Assembly (NCBI RefSeq): GCF_001190785.1
Contig: NZ_LGSS01000006.1
Coordinates: 1 to 64,000, forward strand
DNA: 64,000 bases
Direction: 5' to 3'
Origin: Gottschalkia purinilytica
Lineage (GTDB): Bacteria > Bacillota > Clostridia > Tissierellales > Gottschalkiaceae
A program made the translations under genes and the position numbers. The notes beneath the pieces are model-generated. The model was not told the DNA's origin. It saw nothing but the letters and a program-made list of their open reading frames with translations, and made no database searches. Positions 15,893 through 23,829 of the stretch are shown here, piece by piece; within the stretch, counting starts at the first letter, position 1, and each line of letters opens with the position of its first letter.

Positions 15893-16528
15893 ATGAAAAC
15901 AACTAATACAGATGTATATGGGTTTGAACATGCCATAAGAGGAATGAGGAATCCTAAAGAAAGCTGGGGTAAGTCAGATAGCATTACATATGAATTCCAG
16001 CCAGGGCTATTTAAATTTAGCATAGGAAATGCAGATGCAGAATTATCGAAAAAGTTGGCTAAAGCAGGAACAGAGCATTGTAAACATTTAAGATTAATTC
16101 AAGTATGGTTTGACTTAGAAGCTCCACGTTATTTTTGGCAGGAATTCGATACGTATAGAAATGTTGAAAAGATTTCATGTTCTACTATGAATAAATTATT
16201 TGAAAGAGAATTAACGATAGAGGATTTTGAATTAAAAGATATTGAAGATTCTAAGTTACTAGATGTTTTACAGATTACAATAGATGAAATCAATGACTTA
16301 AGATATATCTATAAAAAGTCACCTGACGATGATTATTTAAGAAGAGCTAAAATATTATTACTAGAAAGCTTTATACAGAAGAGGACTATAAATACTAATT
16401 ATCAGCAGCTGTTAAATATTTACAGACAGAGAAAGAACCACAGATTGCTACAATGGCAAGAGTTTTGTGAGTGGATAGAAGAGTTACCTTATTTTAAAGA
16501 GCTTACGGGGATAGAATATAAAAAATAA
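15893..16528 (+). CDS. Phage protein, possibly ThyX-like
   Basis: A 211-residue protein with ATG behind AAAGGGG. The central RLIQVWFDLEAPRYFWQEFD (about 66-85) and STMNKL resemble a phage family distantly related to flavin-dependent thymidylate synthase ThyX, from memory. The ThyX signature RHR-x2-S is not intact. The C-terminal INTNYQQLLNIYRQRKNHRL (about 166-185) is also typical of that phage family. Activity is uncertain. Confidence 0.6.
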   Translation: MKTTNTDVYGFEHAIRGMRNPKESWGKSDSITYEFQPGLFKFSIGNADAELSKKLAKAGTEHCKHLRLIQVWFDLEAPRYFWQEFDTYRNVEKISCSTMNKLFERELTIEDFELKDIEDSKLLDVLQITIDEINDLRYIYKKSPDDDYLRRAKILLLESFIQKRTINTNYQQLLNIYRQRKNHRLLQWQEFCEWIEELPYFKELTGIEYKK

Positions 16529-16553
16529 TTAGACTCGATAATGGAGGGATAAT

Positions 16554-16715
16554 ATGAGCAATTTTCGTAATGAATTAAATGAAAATATAGATAAATTAGT
16601 AGAATCTACTGAAATAAATAAAATAGAGATCATAGAAAAAGGAATTGAGGTATGTGAGAAATACAAAAATGAGGTTGAAAACAACTGGAGCAGAAAAGGA
16701 ACATATAAGAAATGA
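16554..16715 (+). CDS. Small phage protein
   Basis: A 53-residue acidic helical protein (MSNFRNELNENIDKLVES...) from ATG behind GGAGGG. It overlaps the next small frame through ATGA. I do not recognise it. Confidence 0.55.
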   Translation: MSNFRNELNENIDKLVESTEINKIEIIEKGIEVCEKYKNEVENNWSRKGTYKK

Positions 16716-16792
16716 ATAATATAGATAATTTATCAAATAGAAGAGTTGAAGAAGTTTTAAAAGATGTGGTTAGCATAATAGAAGGGATATAG
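16712..16792 (+). CDS. Very small phage protein
   Basis: A 26-residue frame (MNNIDNLSNRRVEEVLKDVV...) whose ATG overlaps the preceding TGA by ATGA, suggesting coupled translation. It is too short to judge further. Confidence 0.35.
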   Translation: MNNIDNLSNRRVEEVLKDVVSIIEGI

Positions 16793-16816
16793 AAGAAAAT
16801 AACTAGGAGGAATAGT

Positions 16817-16987
16817 ATGGAAAATAAAAAGGAGAAGCTTAGAAATAAGATAATAGAGTGTATGGATGGAGTATTGACATTAGCAGAGCAAAAAGGCAAT
16901 CTAGATTATTTTAAGATAGAGATAAAGAATAGTAAAGGCCAACTACATTTAGAAAGTACGATACAGAATAGATCTAAAGTATATTAG
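16817..16987 (+). CDS. Small phage protein
   Basis: A 56-residue protein (MENKKEKLRNKIIECMDGVL...) from ATG behind TAGGAGG. It is charged and mostly helical, of unknown function. It ends the early cluster before the strong promoter at 17024. Confidence 0.6.
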   Translation: MENKKEKLRNKIIECMDGVLTLAEQKGNLDYFKIEIKNSKGQLHLESTIQNRSKVY

Positions 16988-17023
16988 TATGCAAATGAAT
17001 TTAATTAAAAATAACCCCTATAG

Positions 17024-17052
17024 TTGACAAAATATTAGAAAAAGTATACTAT
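17024..17052 (+). promoter_or_regulatory. Promoter of the XRE-ImmA unit
   Basis: TTGACA (17024-17029), a 17-base spacer and TACTAT (17047-17052), ending 32 bases before the ATG at 17085. With the terminator at 19019 it frames a separate two-gene transcript. Confidence 0.8.
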
Positions 17053-17084
17053 ATTAACTAATATATCATTACAGGGGTGAAGCA

Positions 17085-17783
17085 ATGAATAGTAAGTTTT
17101 TAGAAATACATCGTGAAGAAATAGAGAAAGTTATAGATTATCAATCTTTTGAATACATAATCGATACAATTCAGAAAGGATATAAAGAATTTAAAGCTAT
17201 AAAGCCAATGTTGGACGGAAAGGGAGATATCAAAACACATCAAGGTGCTGTAGGACATATGAGGAGTAAAAAGATAGATGATAGCTTTGTTAAGAACATG
17301 GATGAAGGTGCTAAAATTGGCTTTAATACTGATACGTTTAAAGCTGGATCAACAACGTTGCCAAGATTAACTAAAAAGAATGTAACGTTGACGACAAAGT
17401 ATTGTAAATCAACTAGAGAAATCATATCAGATCCTTCAGGTTATATGAAAGACTTTGTGGTTAAAAACAAAGCTTTAGATTCGCAGCTATCGTTATTTGA
17501 TTTCACTGATAATTGTGAAAAAACTTTAAAAGAATGTGAAGAAAACATAGAATATTATGGGATTATTACTTACTATTTCAACGAAGAAAGTTCATTAGAA
17601 AATGTAAATATCATATTCTTTGACAAACAAATTAAGAGCATTTTATTAGAATTAGAGGCACCAAAAGATTTATTAGAAAATCAAGGTATTGAAATTAACG
17701 AAGATGCTGAAAATAATGATAATAAAGATACTCTGAAAGATTATATGAAAGTAGTCAAAGAAAGTAAGGAGAAGATTAAATAG
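17085..17783 (+). CDS. Unknown partner of the XRE-ImmA protein
   Basis: A 232-residue soluble protein with ATG behind AGGGGTG. It opens MNSKFLEIHREEIEKVIDYQ and has a basic patch (MRSKKI; LTKKNVTLTTKYCKSTRE) and an acidic C-terminus. I do not recognise the family. It shares a promoter and terminator with the following XRE-ImmA gene (16-base gap). XRE-peptidase fusions commonly control or neutralise the product of a neighbour, so this could be the toxin or effector of a toxin-antitoxin-like unit. That is inference. Confidence 0.6.
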   Translation: MNSKFLEIHREEIEKVIDYQSFEYIIDTIQKGYKEFKAIKPMLDGKGDIKTHQGAVGHMRSKKIDDSFVKNMDEGAKIGFNTDTFKAGSTTLPRLTKKNVTLTTKYCKSTREIISDPSGYMKDFVVKNKALDSQLSLFDFTDNCEKTLKECEENIEYYGIITYYFNEESSLENVNIIFFDKQIKSILLELEAPKDLLENQGIEINEDAENNDNKDTLKDYMKVVKESKEKIK

Positions 17784-17799
17784 AAAAAGGTGAAAAATT

Positions 17800-18969
17800 A
17801 TGGATGATGTTATAGATATAGCAGAATTATATATGAAAAATGAAGTAGAAAAAGTCATAGTAGGAGATAGAATAAAAGAAGCTAGAATTTATAGAGGTTT
17901 ATCACAAACGGAATTAGCTGACGGTCTGGGGGTAACAAGACAGGCAGTATCAAAGTATGAAATGTCTAAGACATTACCATCATCAAGTATAGTGGCTAAA
18001 CTACCTAGAGTTTTGAAGTTTCCAATAAGGTACTTCTTTAAAGAGAAAAACTTTAAAGAAAAAGAAAGTAGCATTACATATTTTAGAAGTAATGCAATTC
18101 CTAAAAAAACGAAGTCTCAGTTAGAGTATATGATAAAATTAATGGATTCCGAGATTGTTGATTTTTATTTAAAATATATACAGCTGCCTAAACTGAACAT
18201 ACCTAAACTAGAAGATATAGTAGAAGATGCAAAGTGTAATTATGATAGAGATGAAATAATGAAAATTTCAAAGTTACTTAGAGAACATTGGGGCTTAGGA
18301 GATAAACCTATATCAGACTTAGCTTACACTCTTCAAAAAAATGGTTTTATATTATCATCAATTAAAATAAATCAAGATAAAACAGATGGTTTCTCTCAAT
18401 GGATAAACTCTATACCATATATAATTACTAGTTCAAATAAACAATCTGCGGTAAGAAATAGATATGATAATGCCCATGAACTTGGACATTTAATATTACA
18501 TCGCAAGGTTGGGATAGAAGAACAAGCTAGCCCATCTATAGAAAGAGATGCAGATTATTTTGCTTCAGAATTCCTATATCCTAGTAACGTATTTATAAGA
18601 GAGATACAAGGGCTAGCAATAAGTTTAGAAACTTTCATATATTTAAAAGAAAAATGGGGAATTTCCATACAAGCAATAGTAAGAAAGTGTTTAGATTTGG
18701 AGATCATATCTGAAGATAAATATACTTACTTTCAAAAAAGAATAAGTGCTAAAGGTTGGCGTAAAAAAGAACCTTTAGATGGAATGATAAAGATAGAAGA
18801 GCCAAGTTTATTTAAAGATGCAACAGAGTTATTATTAGAAAATAATTCTATTACAAAGCAAGATATTTTAGGAGAGATTGACATGTTGCAAGAAGATATA
18901 ATATCTTTATGTAATTTACCTAAAGATTTCTTTGACTCTGAATTATCGAATGTAATTAAGTTGTTTTAA
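17800..18969 (+). CDS. XRE helix-turn-helix plus ImmA/IrrE peptidase fusion
   Basis: A 389-residue protein. The XRE domain (RIKEARIYRGLSQTELADGL, then GVTRQAVSKYE) spans about residues 25-75. The M78/ImmA peptidase lies near 215-270 with the zinc motif HELGH in NAHELGHLILHR, followed by a conserved ERDADYFASEFL helix. Such fusions are one-protein sensors: the peptidase activity controls regulators while the HTH represses its own operon. It is the second gene of a two-gene unit with its own promoter and terminator inside the early region. Confidence 0.88.
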   Translation: MDDVIDIAELYMKNEVEKVIVGDRIKEARIYRGLSQTELADGLGVTRQAVSKYEMSKTLPSSSIVAKLPRVLKFPIRYFFKEKNFKEKESSITYFRSNAIPKKTKSQLEYMIKLMDSEIVDFYLKYIQLPKLNIPKLEDIVEDAKCNYDRDEIMKISKLLREHWGLGDKPISDLAYTLQKNGFILSSIKINQDKTDGFSQWINSIPYIITSSNKQSAVRNRYDNAHELGHLILHRKVGIEEQASPSIERDADYFASEFLYPSNVFIREIQGLAISLETFIYLKEKWGISIQAIVRKCLDLEIISEDKYTYFQKRISAKGWRKKEPLDGMIKIEEPSLFKDATELLLENNSITKQDILGEIDMLQEDIISLCNLPKDFFDSELSNVIKLF

Positions 18970-19018
18970 CTTATTATTAAATTATAAAACTAAATAAGTC
19001 CTACTGGACATACCAGCG

Positions 19019-19062
19019 GACACTTTAAGTTAAACCTTTAGGTTTAACTTAAAGTGTCTTTT
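19019..19062 (+). terminator. Strong terminator after the XRE-ImmA gene
   Basis: A perfect 19-pair stem (19019-19037 with 19040-19058), a two-base loop and a T-rich tail. Confidence 0.9.
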
Positions 19063-19086
19063 GTATTTTAAAGGGGTGTAAAAGAG

Positions 19087-19539
19087 ATGGAGAGAGATAA
19101 CTATTACAAATCTGTAGAATCATTATTATATAATTATACTATGTTTAAGGCCAGTATAGAAAACATGGAAGCTGAGATAAAAGAGATAGAGATTGAAGAT
19201 GGATTAAGATCACTTTCATATGAAAATGAAAAAACAAGCTGTACCAATGAAATTAACAGAAGTACTGAAAATATTGCTATAAGAAAAATAGAACATAAAG
19301 ATTTATTAAAAAAGAGGATAGAAATAATAGATAGTAAGCTTAGAAGGTTAGATAATGCCATAAATGCATTAAATGAGCTTGAAAATAAAATAATAACCAA
19401 GAGGTATTTTGAAGGAAAGCAATGGTATATCATAGCGTATGAACTAAGTTACAATGAAAGATGGTGTAGACAAGTAAGGAAACAGGCTATATCAAAGTTA
19501 GCAATAGGATTATATGGAGATATAGAAGTCTTAAATTAA
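19087..19539 (+). CDS. ArpU/RinA-type late transcription regulator
   Basis: A 150-residue protein with ATG behind AGGGGTG. The N-terminal two thirds are a coiled coil. The C-terminus (ITKRYFEGKQWYIIAYELSY, then WCRQVRKQAISKL, about 102-140) is a sigma-factor-region-4-like helix-turn-helix, as in ArpU, RinA and related activators of late operons. Its place just before the packaging genes fits control of head, tail and lysis genes. Confidence 0.82.
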   Translation: MERDNYYKSVESLLYNYTMFKASIENMEAEIKEIEIEDGLRSLSYENEKTSCTNEINRSTENIAIRKIEHKDLLKKRIEIIDSKLRRLDNAINALNELENKIITKRYFEGKQWYIIAYELSYNERWCRQVRKQAISKLAIGLYGDIEVLN

Positions 19540-19628
19540 GATAGTTCTTACTTAGAGAGGAACAGCCGTTTTACTTCCGTTTTAATACCGATTTTTTTAT
19601 AAAAAACATGTTAATATATTAGTATAGA

Positions 19629-19668
19629 AAGAAGTCAATTAAAGCTAATTGGCTTCTTTTTATTTTTT
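19629..19668 (+). terminator. Terminator after the late regulator
   Basis: Stem AAGAAGTCAATTA with TAATTGGCTTCTT (19629-19641, 19646-19658; one G-T pair), then T-rich sequence. Confidence 0.85.
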
Positions 19669-19686
19669 TGAAGGAAGTGAACAGAG

Positions 19687-19815
19687 ATGAAGACTAATAT
19701 TAAATGTAATAATTGTCATTGGATAAAAAGAATAGATGATAAAATCTATTGCTTATTACCTAGATGCTTAAAGCAATTAGGAAGTGTAAATAAAAAGATA
19801 GATAGGAGGGATTAG
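19687..19815 (+). CDS. Small zinc-finger-like phage protein
   Basis: A 42-residue protein (MKTNIKCNNCHWIKRI...) behind GAAGTGA. Cysteines C-x2-C (7, 10) and two later (about 23 and 28) could bind zinc. Its TAG abuts the TTG start of the next gene (TAGTTG), with the next gene's ribosome site AGGAGG inside its last codons. Confidence 0.55.
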   Translation: MKTNIKCNNCHWIKRIDDKIYCLLPRCLKQLGSVNKKIDRRD

Positions 19816-20166
19816 TTGAAATTAACAAAATTAACGGAAGATAAATTATTAAAAGCCATATATGACTTAAGCTTTATAAAAACTAAAATAGAAGAAGCTT
19901 TAAAGATGCAACATACTAGCTTTGAAGAAAGTATATGTAAAGAATATATAAAAGTACAAAATGTTGCAGAAGTAGCTAATATAATAAATAACAAAGGACA
20001 TACAATTCAAAATAGAAAATTTATAGGCAAGGACATAAGTAACATTGTAAAGAATACAAAAGATAGCAGTATAGGTAAAATTGCAAAAGCATTATTTGAT
20101 TATAATAACACATTACAAAATAAGAATAGAAGCTTAAGTAAACTAATAAAATCACTTAGAAATTAG
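19816..20166 (+). CDS. Hypothetical phage protein
   Basis: A 116-residue, basic, mostly helical protein from TTG behind AGGAGG that lies within the end of the preceding gene. I see no known motif. It is followed with no gap by the tyrosine recombinase, so the three genes form one operon. Confidence 0.65.
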   Translation: MKLTKLTEDKLLKAIYDLSFIKTKIEEALKMQHTSFEESICKEYIKVQNVAEVANIINNKGHTIQNRKFIGKDISNIVKNTKDSSIGKIAKALFDYNNTLQNKNRSLSKLIKSLRN

Positions 20167-20175
20167 GTGGGGCAT

Positions 20176-20733
20176 ATGAAAACAGATCCTATATTAGATT
20201 TAGAAATACTAAAAGATATAGCTGAATATTTAGAAACTAAAAATATAAGAGATAGTATATTACTATATATAGGAATATATACGGGACTTAGAATACAAGA
20301 TGAACTAGAGTTAAGAATAAGAGATGTAAGAGATGAAAGAGGAAAGGTAAAGGATTGTATTATCGTAAATGAAGGTAAGACAAACAAGCCAAGAAGAATA
20401 GATATAAATAAGAAGTTAAAGAAGATGTTAGAAATATACATAAGAGGTAGACCAGGTTATGAATATATATTCTTATCAAGAGAAGGAACTAATAAACCTA
20501 TATCTAGACAACAAGCATATAATATTTTAAGAAAAGCAGGAGAAACATTCGGTATAAGAATTTCGCCACATTCATTAAGAAAGACATTTGCTAGAAGATT
20601 ATATGAGTTATCTAATGGAGATATAACTATACCAATGGAAGCTTTAAATCATACTACTCCAGAACAGACACGAAGGTATATAGGAATTATGGAAACAGTT
20701 ATAAATAATTATATTCAAAAGCTAGACTTTTAA
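20176..20733 (+). CDS. Small tyrosine recombinase (catalytic domain only)
   Basis: A 185-residue protein from ATG at 20176, five bases after AGGTGG. Catalytic residues of the phage integrase family are visible: Arg in TGLRIQDEL (about 41), a possible Lys in EGKTNK, HSLRK (His and second Arg, about 132-135), His in LNHTTPEQ and Tyr in RRYIG (about 171). The N-terminal core-binding domain is missing. The phage already has a serine integrase, so this second recombinase near the terminase probably acts elsewhere, for example on replication concatemers. Related genes occur before the terminase in other clostridial phages. Confidence 0.85.
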   Translation: MKTDPILDLEILKDIAEYLETKNIRDSILLYIGIYTGLRIQDELELRIRDVRDERGKVKDCIIVNEGKTNKPRRIDINKKLKKMLEIYIRGRPGYEYIFLSREGTNKPISRQQAYNILRKAGETFGIRISPHSLRKTFARRLYELSNGDITIPMEALNHTTPEQTRRYIGIMETVINNYIQKLDF

Positions 20734-20760
20734 ATAAAACGGAAGTCTATTTTTTTTATT
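20723..20760 (+). terminator. Terminator after the tyrosine recombinase
   Basis: Stem TAGACTT with AAGTCTA (20723-20729, 20743-20749) and eight T. It overlaps the end of the recombinase gene. Confidence 0.8.
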
Positions 20761-21136
20761 TAATTAGTTTGACGTTTTCCATAGATGTAAAACTGATGTG
20801 CTAAAAAAACGTATATATAGAAGAAGACAAAAAATAATGTTAGTTTAACATTCTATCATTTTTGTATAACTCATAAGAAGAAGAAAAGAAAAATAAATAA
20901 GTAGAAAATGTAAAAAGAAAATAAAAAATAAAATAAGAAGTCTATTTTATAACTTAGTATATAAGCCATCTGTAAAAATAAATTTTTAAAAACATTTTTT
21001 GAAAATTAAAAAGTGAATGGGTCCTTCTGGAGGAAAAGGAAAGGCCGCGGGTACTGGCGAGCCCAAATTGTGCACAGTTATGAAAAAAAAATTATAGCCG
21101 TTTCCTTTGCCAATATTGCAGAGAAAGGGTGTGGAT
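20761..21136 (+). other. Intergenic region with possible cos site
   Basis: There is no convincing gene here. The first 240 bases are very AT-rich. Bases 21019-21075 change abruptly to GC-rich sequence (GGCCGCGGGTACTGGCGAGC), just upstream of the terminase small subunit. The terminase is of the GpA type, used by cohesive-end phages, so this is the natural place for cos. No cut position can be read from the sequence. Confidence 0.45.
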
Positions 21137-21730
21137 ATGAGTAAAAATGTTACATCAGAAAAAGTTGAGGACATAAAATCCGTTACGGTTGCATCTAGCG
21201 TATTAGCAAATCTACTTTCTGTTACTGATAGAAGAATAAGAGATCTTGCACAAGAAGGAATAATAGTAAGAGTAAAGAAAGGTCGCTACGATCTAGCACA
21301 AAGTATAAAAAACTATATAGTTCACTTGAAAGCAAACAATGATATTAAAGAAGTAAAAAATGATAACTTAGATTTAGATACAGAAAGAGCATTGCATGAA
21401 ATAGTAAAAAGAGAAAAAACAGAATTACAAGTTAAAGTAATGAAAGGTGAGCTACACTATGCAGAAGACGTAGAAAAAGTAATGACTGATATGTTAGCAA
21501 ACTTTAGAAGTAAAATATTAGGGTTAGCTCCTAAATTAGCTCCTATGCTAGTATCTAGAAGCAACTTAACAGAAGTACAAGACATAATAAACAATGAATG
21601 TTTATTAGCACTTTCTGAATTAGCTGATTATGACCCTATACTTTTTTATAACGAGAAGTATATAGACTTTGAATTAGAAGAAGATACAAGTGGTGATGTA
21701 GTTGAAAAAAATAAAAATAAAGACTCTTAA
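21137..21730 (+). CDS. Terminase small subunit
   Basis: A 197-residue protein from ATG at 21137 (an upstream in-frame TTG has no ribosome site). The N-terminus (VTVASSVLANLLSVTDRRIRDLA, about 17-39) is a winged-helix DNA-binding domain like lambda gpNu1. A helical region follows (about 85-170). It recognises cos DNA and brings it to the large subunit, whose start codon lies within the end of this gene (29-base overlap). Confidence 0.85.
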   Translation: MSKNVTSEKVEDIKSVTVASSVLANLLSVTDRRIRDLAQEGIIVRVKKGRYDLAQSIKNYIVHLKANNDIKEVKNDNLDLDTERALHEIVKREKTELQVKVMKGELHYAEDVEKVMTDMLANFRSKILGLAPKLAPMLVSRSNLTEVQDIINNECLLALSELADYDPILFYNEKYIDFELEEDTSGDVVEKNKNKDS

Positions 21731-23528
21731 GTTATTTGAAAGAATATCTAAAGTAATAGCACCACCACCTAAATTAACAATATCTGAGTGGGCCGATAAC
21801 TATAGAATATTATCAGCAGAAAGTTCAGCAGAAAGTGGGAAATGGAGTACAGATAGGACACCATACCAACGAGAAATTATGGATGCAGTTAGTTATCCAG
21901 ATACAGAAATAGTAGTAATAAAATCATCAGCACAAGTGGGAAAAACTGAAATAATAAATAATATAATAGCTTATCATATAGATTATGACCCAGCTCCAAT
22001 AATGATGGTAATGCCAACTGAAGGATTAGCCAAAACATGGTCAAAAAAAAGACTTGCACCTATGTTAAGAGATACTCCAAGTCTTAGATGTAAAGTAAAA
22101 GAATCAAAAACAAGAGATGCAGACAATACTATACTAGAGAAAGGATTCCCAGGTGGATATATAGCGATGGTAGGAGCTAATTCACCAACTGGCTTAAGTT
22201 CAAGGCCTATAAGAATACTTTTAGCAGATGAAGTAGATCGTTTCCCTACTACAGCAGGAGATGAAGGAGATCCTTTAGCACTTGCTGAAAAAAGAACAGC
22301 AACGTTTTGGAATAGAAAGAAAGTCTTTGTATCTACTCCTACTATCAAAGGAATATCAAGAATAGCTAAAGAATATGAAGATACTACACAAGAGCAATGG
22401 TGTATTAGATGTCCAGTATGTGGTAAATTTCAGCCTTATGAATGGTCCAGGATAAAGTTTGAGAATGTTACTATGGAGTGTAAGTTTTGTAAGGAAGAAT
22501 TAACAGAGTATGAATGGAAGGCTCAGCCAGGTAAATGGATTTCACAGTTAGAGGATCAAAAGAATCTAAGTAAAAAGAAAAGAGGTTTTCACTTAAATGC
22601 TTTAGCTTCACCTTGGGAACGTTGGGAAAGCATCATAGACGCCTTTAAAGATGCTAAAAAAGACAAAGAAGAACTTAAGACATGGGTTAATACTTATTTA
22701 GGAGAAGAGTGGGAAGACAACGAAGGAGAAGGGGCAGATTATGAAGTACTCTTCAAACGTAGAGAAACTTATAATTGTCAAGTTACTGATGATGTACTCT
22801 TACTTACAGCTGGAGTTGACGTTCAAGACGACAGACTTGAAATAGAAGTTGTAGGCTGGGGTTATGGTAAAGAAAGCTGGGGAATACAGTATAAAAAGCT
22901 ATATGGAGATTTGGAACAATCTCATATTTGGAATGAACTAGATAAATATTTAGATAGTGAGTTTTATTATAGTGATGGAACTCCTATAAAAGTCATGTGC
23001 ACTTGTATAGATAGTGGTGGTCACTTTACTACTGAAGTATATAGATTTGTTAAAGGCAAAGAAAATCGAAGGATATTTGCTATAAAAGGCCAAGGTGGAA
23101 CAGGAAAACCACTAATAGGTAAACCTTCAAGAAATAACAGAGAAAAAGTTTACTTGTTTCCTTTAGGTGTTGATACTGGAAAAGAGAGTATATATGCAAG
23201 ATTGAATCTTGATGAGGAAGGACCAGGATACTGTCATTTCCCTTTTGAAGAAGATAGAGGATATAGCTTAGATTACTTTAAAAGTCTATGTTCAGAAAAA
23301 AGAGTACTAAAATATCAAAGAGGTGTAGCAAGTTTTAGATGGATACAAAAGTATAAGAGAAATGAAGGTCTTGACTTAAGAAACTATGCTACTGCTGCTA
23401 TGCAAATACTAAACCCAAACTTTGAGGAATTAAGAAAGATGAAAGGTCAAGTAGATACAGTAACTCAAAAATCTACAAGTACAGTTAAGAAGAGAAAGAA
23501 AAAAAGAATAGTTTCAAAAGGAATATAA
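21702..23528 (+). CDS. Terminase large subunit, GpA family
   Basis: A 608-residue protein from TTG, overlapping the small subunit. The ATPase has Walker A-like SSAQVGKTEI (about 74-83) and Walker B ILLADEVD (about 169-176). A zinc ribbon (CPVCGKF; CKFCKEE, about 235-265) follows. The C-terminal nuclease region contains LTAGVDVQDDRLEIEVVGWG (about 367-386), the first acidic cluster of the GpA nuclease. It cuts and packages genomes in cos-type phages. The length is normal for the family. Confidence 0.95.
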   Translation: MKKIKIKTLKLFERISKVIAPPPKLTISEWADNYRILSAESSAESGKWSTDRTPYQREIMDAVSYPDTEIVVIKSSAQVGKTEIINNIIAYHIDYDPAPIMMVMPTEGLAKTWSKKRLAPMLRDTPSLRCKVKESKTRDADNTILEKGFPGGYIAMVGANSPTGLSSRPIRILLADEVDRFPTTAGDEGDPLALAEKRTATFWNRKKVFVSTPTIKGISRIAKEYEDTTQEQWCIRCPVCGKFQPYEWSRIKFENVTMECKFCKEELTEYEWKAQPGKWISQLEDQKNLSKKKRGFHLNALASPWERWESIIDAFKDAKKDKEELKTWVNTYLGEEWEDNEGEGADYEVLFKRRETYNCQVTDDVLLLTAGVDVQDDRLEIEVVGWGYGKESWGIQYKKLYGDLEQSHIWNELDKYLDSEFYYSDGTPIKVMCTCIDSGGHFTTEVYRFVKGKENRRIFAIKGQGGTGKPLIGKPSRNNREKVYLFPLGVDTGKESIYARLNLDEEGPGYCHFPFEEDRGYSLDYFKSLCSEKRVLKYQRGVASFRWIQKYKRNEGLDLRNYATAAMQILNPNFEELRKMKGQVDTVTQKSTSTVKKRKKKRIVSKGI

Positions 23529-23552
23529 CTACTATAGGTAGTTATTTTTTAT
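23525..23552 (+). terminator. Weak terminator/attenuator after terL
   Basis: An eight-pair hairpin (ATAACTAC with GTAGTTAT) overlapping the terL stop, followed by TTTTTATT. The head genes continue in the same direction, so it probably only tunes expression. Confidence 0.6.
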
Positions 23553-23574
23553 TGTAAGGAAAGTAGGTGTTGTA

Positions 23575-23817
23575 GTGTCAATTATAACTAAAGAAAGAGT
23601 TAGAGAACATTTAGAAGCATGGTTAAATGCAGAGCTAGCAGTTACTACAGGTCAAAGTTACAGTATTGGTTCAAGACAACTTACAAGAGCAAATATAAGT
23701 GAAATAAGAAAACAAATAGACTACTGGGAAAATAGATTAAAGGCTTTAGAACTACAAGATCAAGGTAAAAAAACAAGTAAAAGAAGAATAGTAGGAATAA
23801 TACCTAGAGATTTCTAG
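23575..23817 (+). CDS. gpW/DUF6148-like head-tail joining protein
   Basis: An 80-residue protein from GTG. The pattern ITKERVREHLEAWLNAELAV, then QSYSIGSRQLTRANISEIRK, matches DUF6148/gpW-like joining proteins found between terminase and portal, as in lambda (order A-W-B). It completes the DNA-filled head before tail attachment. Confidence 0.8.
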   Translation: MSIITKERVREHLEAWLNAELAVTTGQSYSIGSRQLTRANISEIRKQIDYWENRLKALELQDQGKKTSKRRIVGIIPRDF

Positions 23818-23829
23818 GAGGTGATAAGT

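Noticed and set aside
21983-22348. 121-codon minus-strand frame in the terminase gene
   Set aside because: Antisense of the conserved ATPase domain; no independent support.
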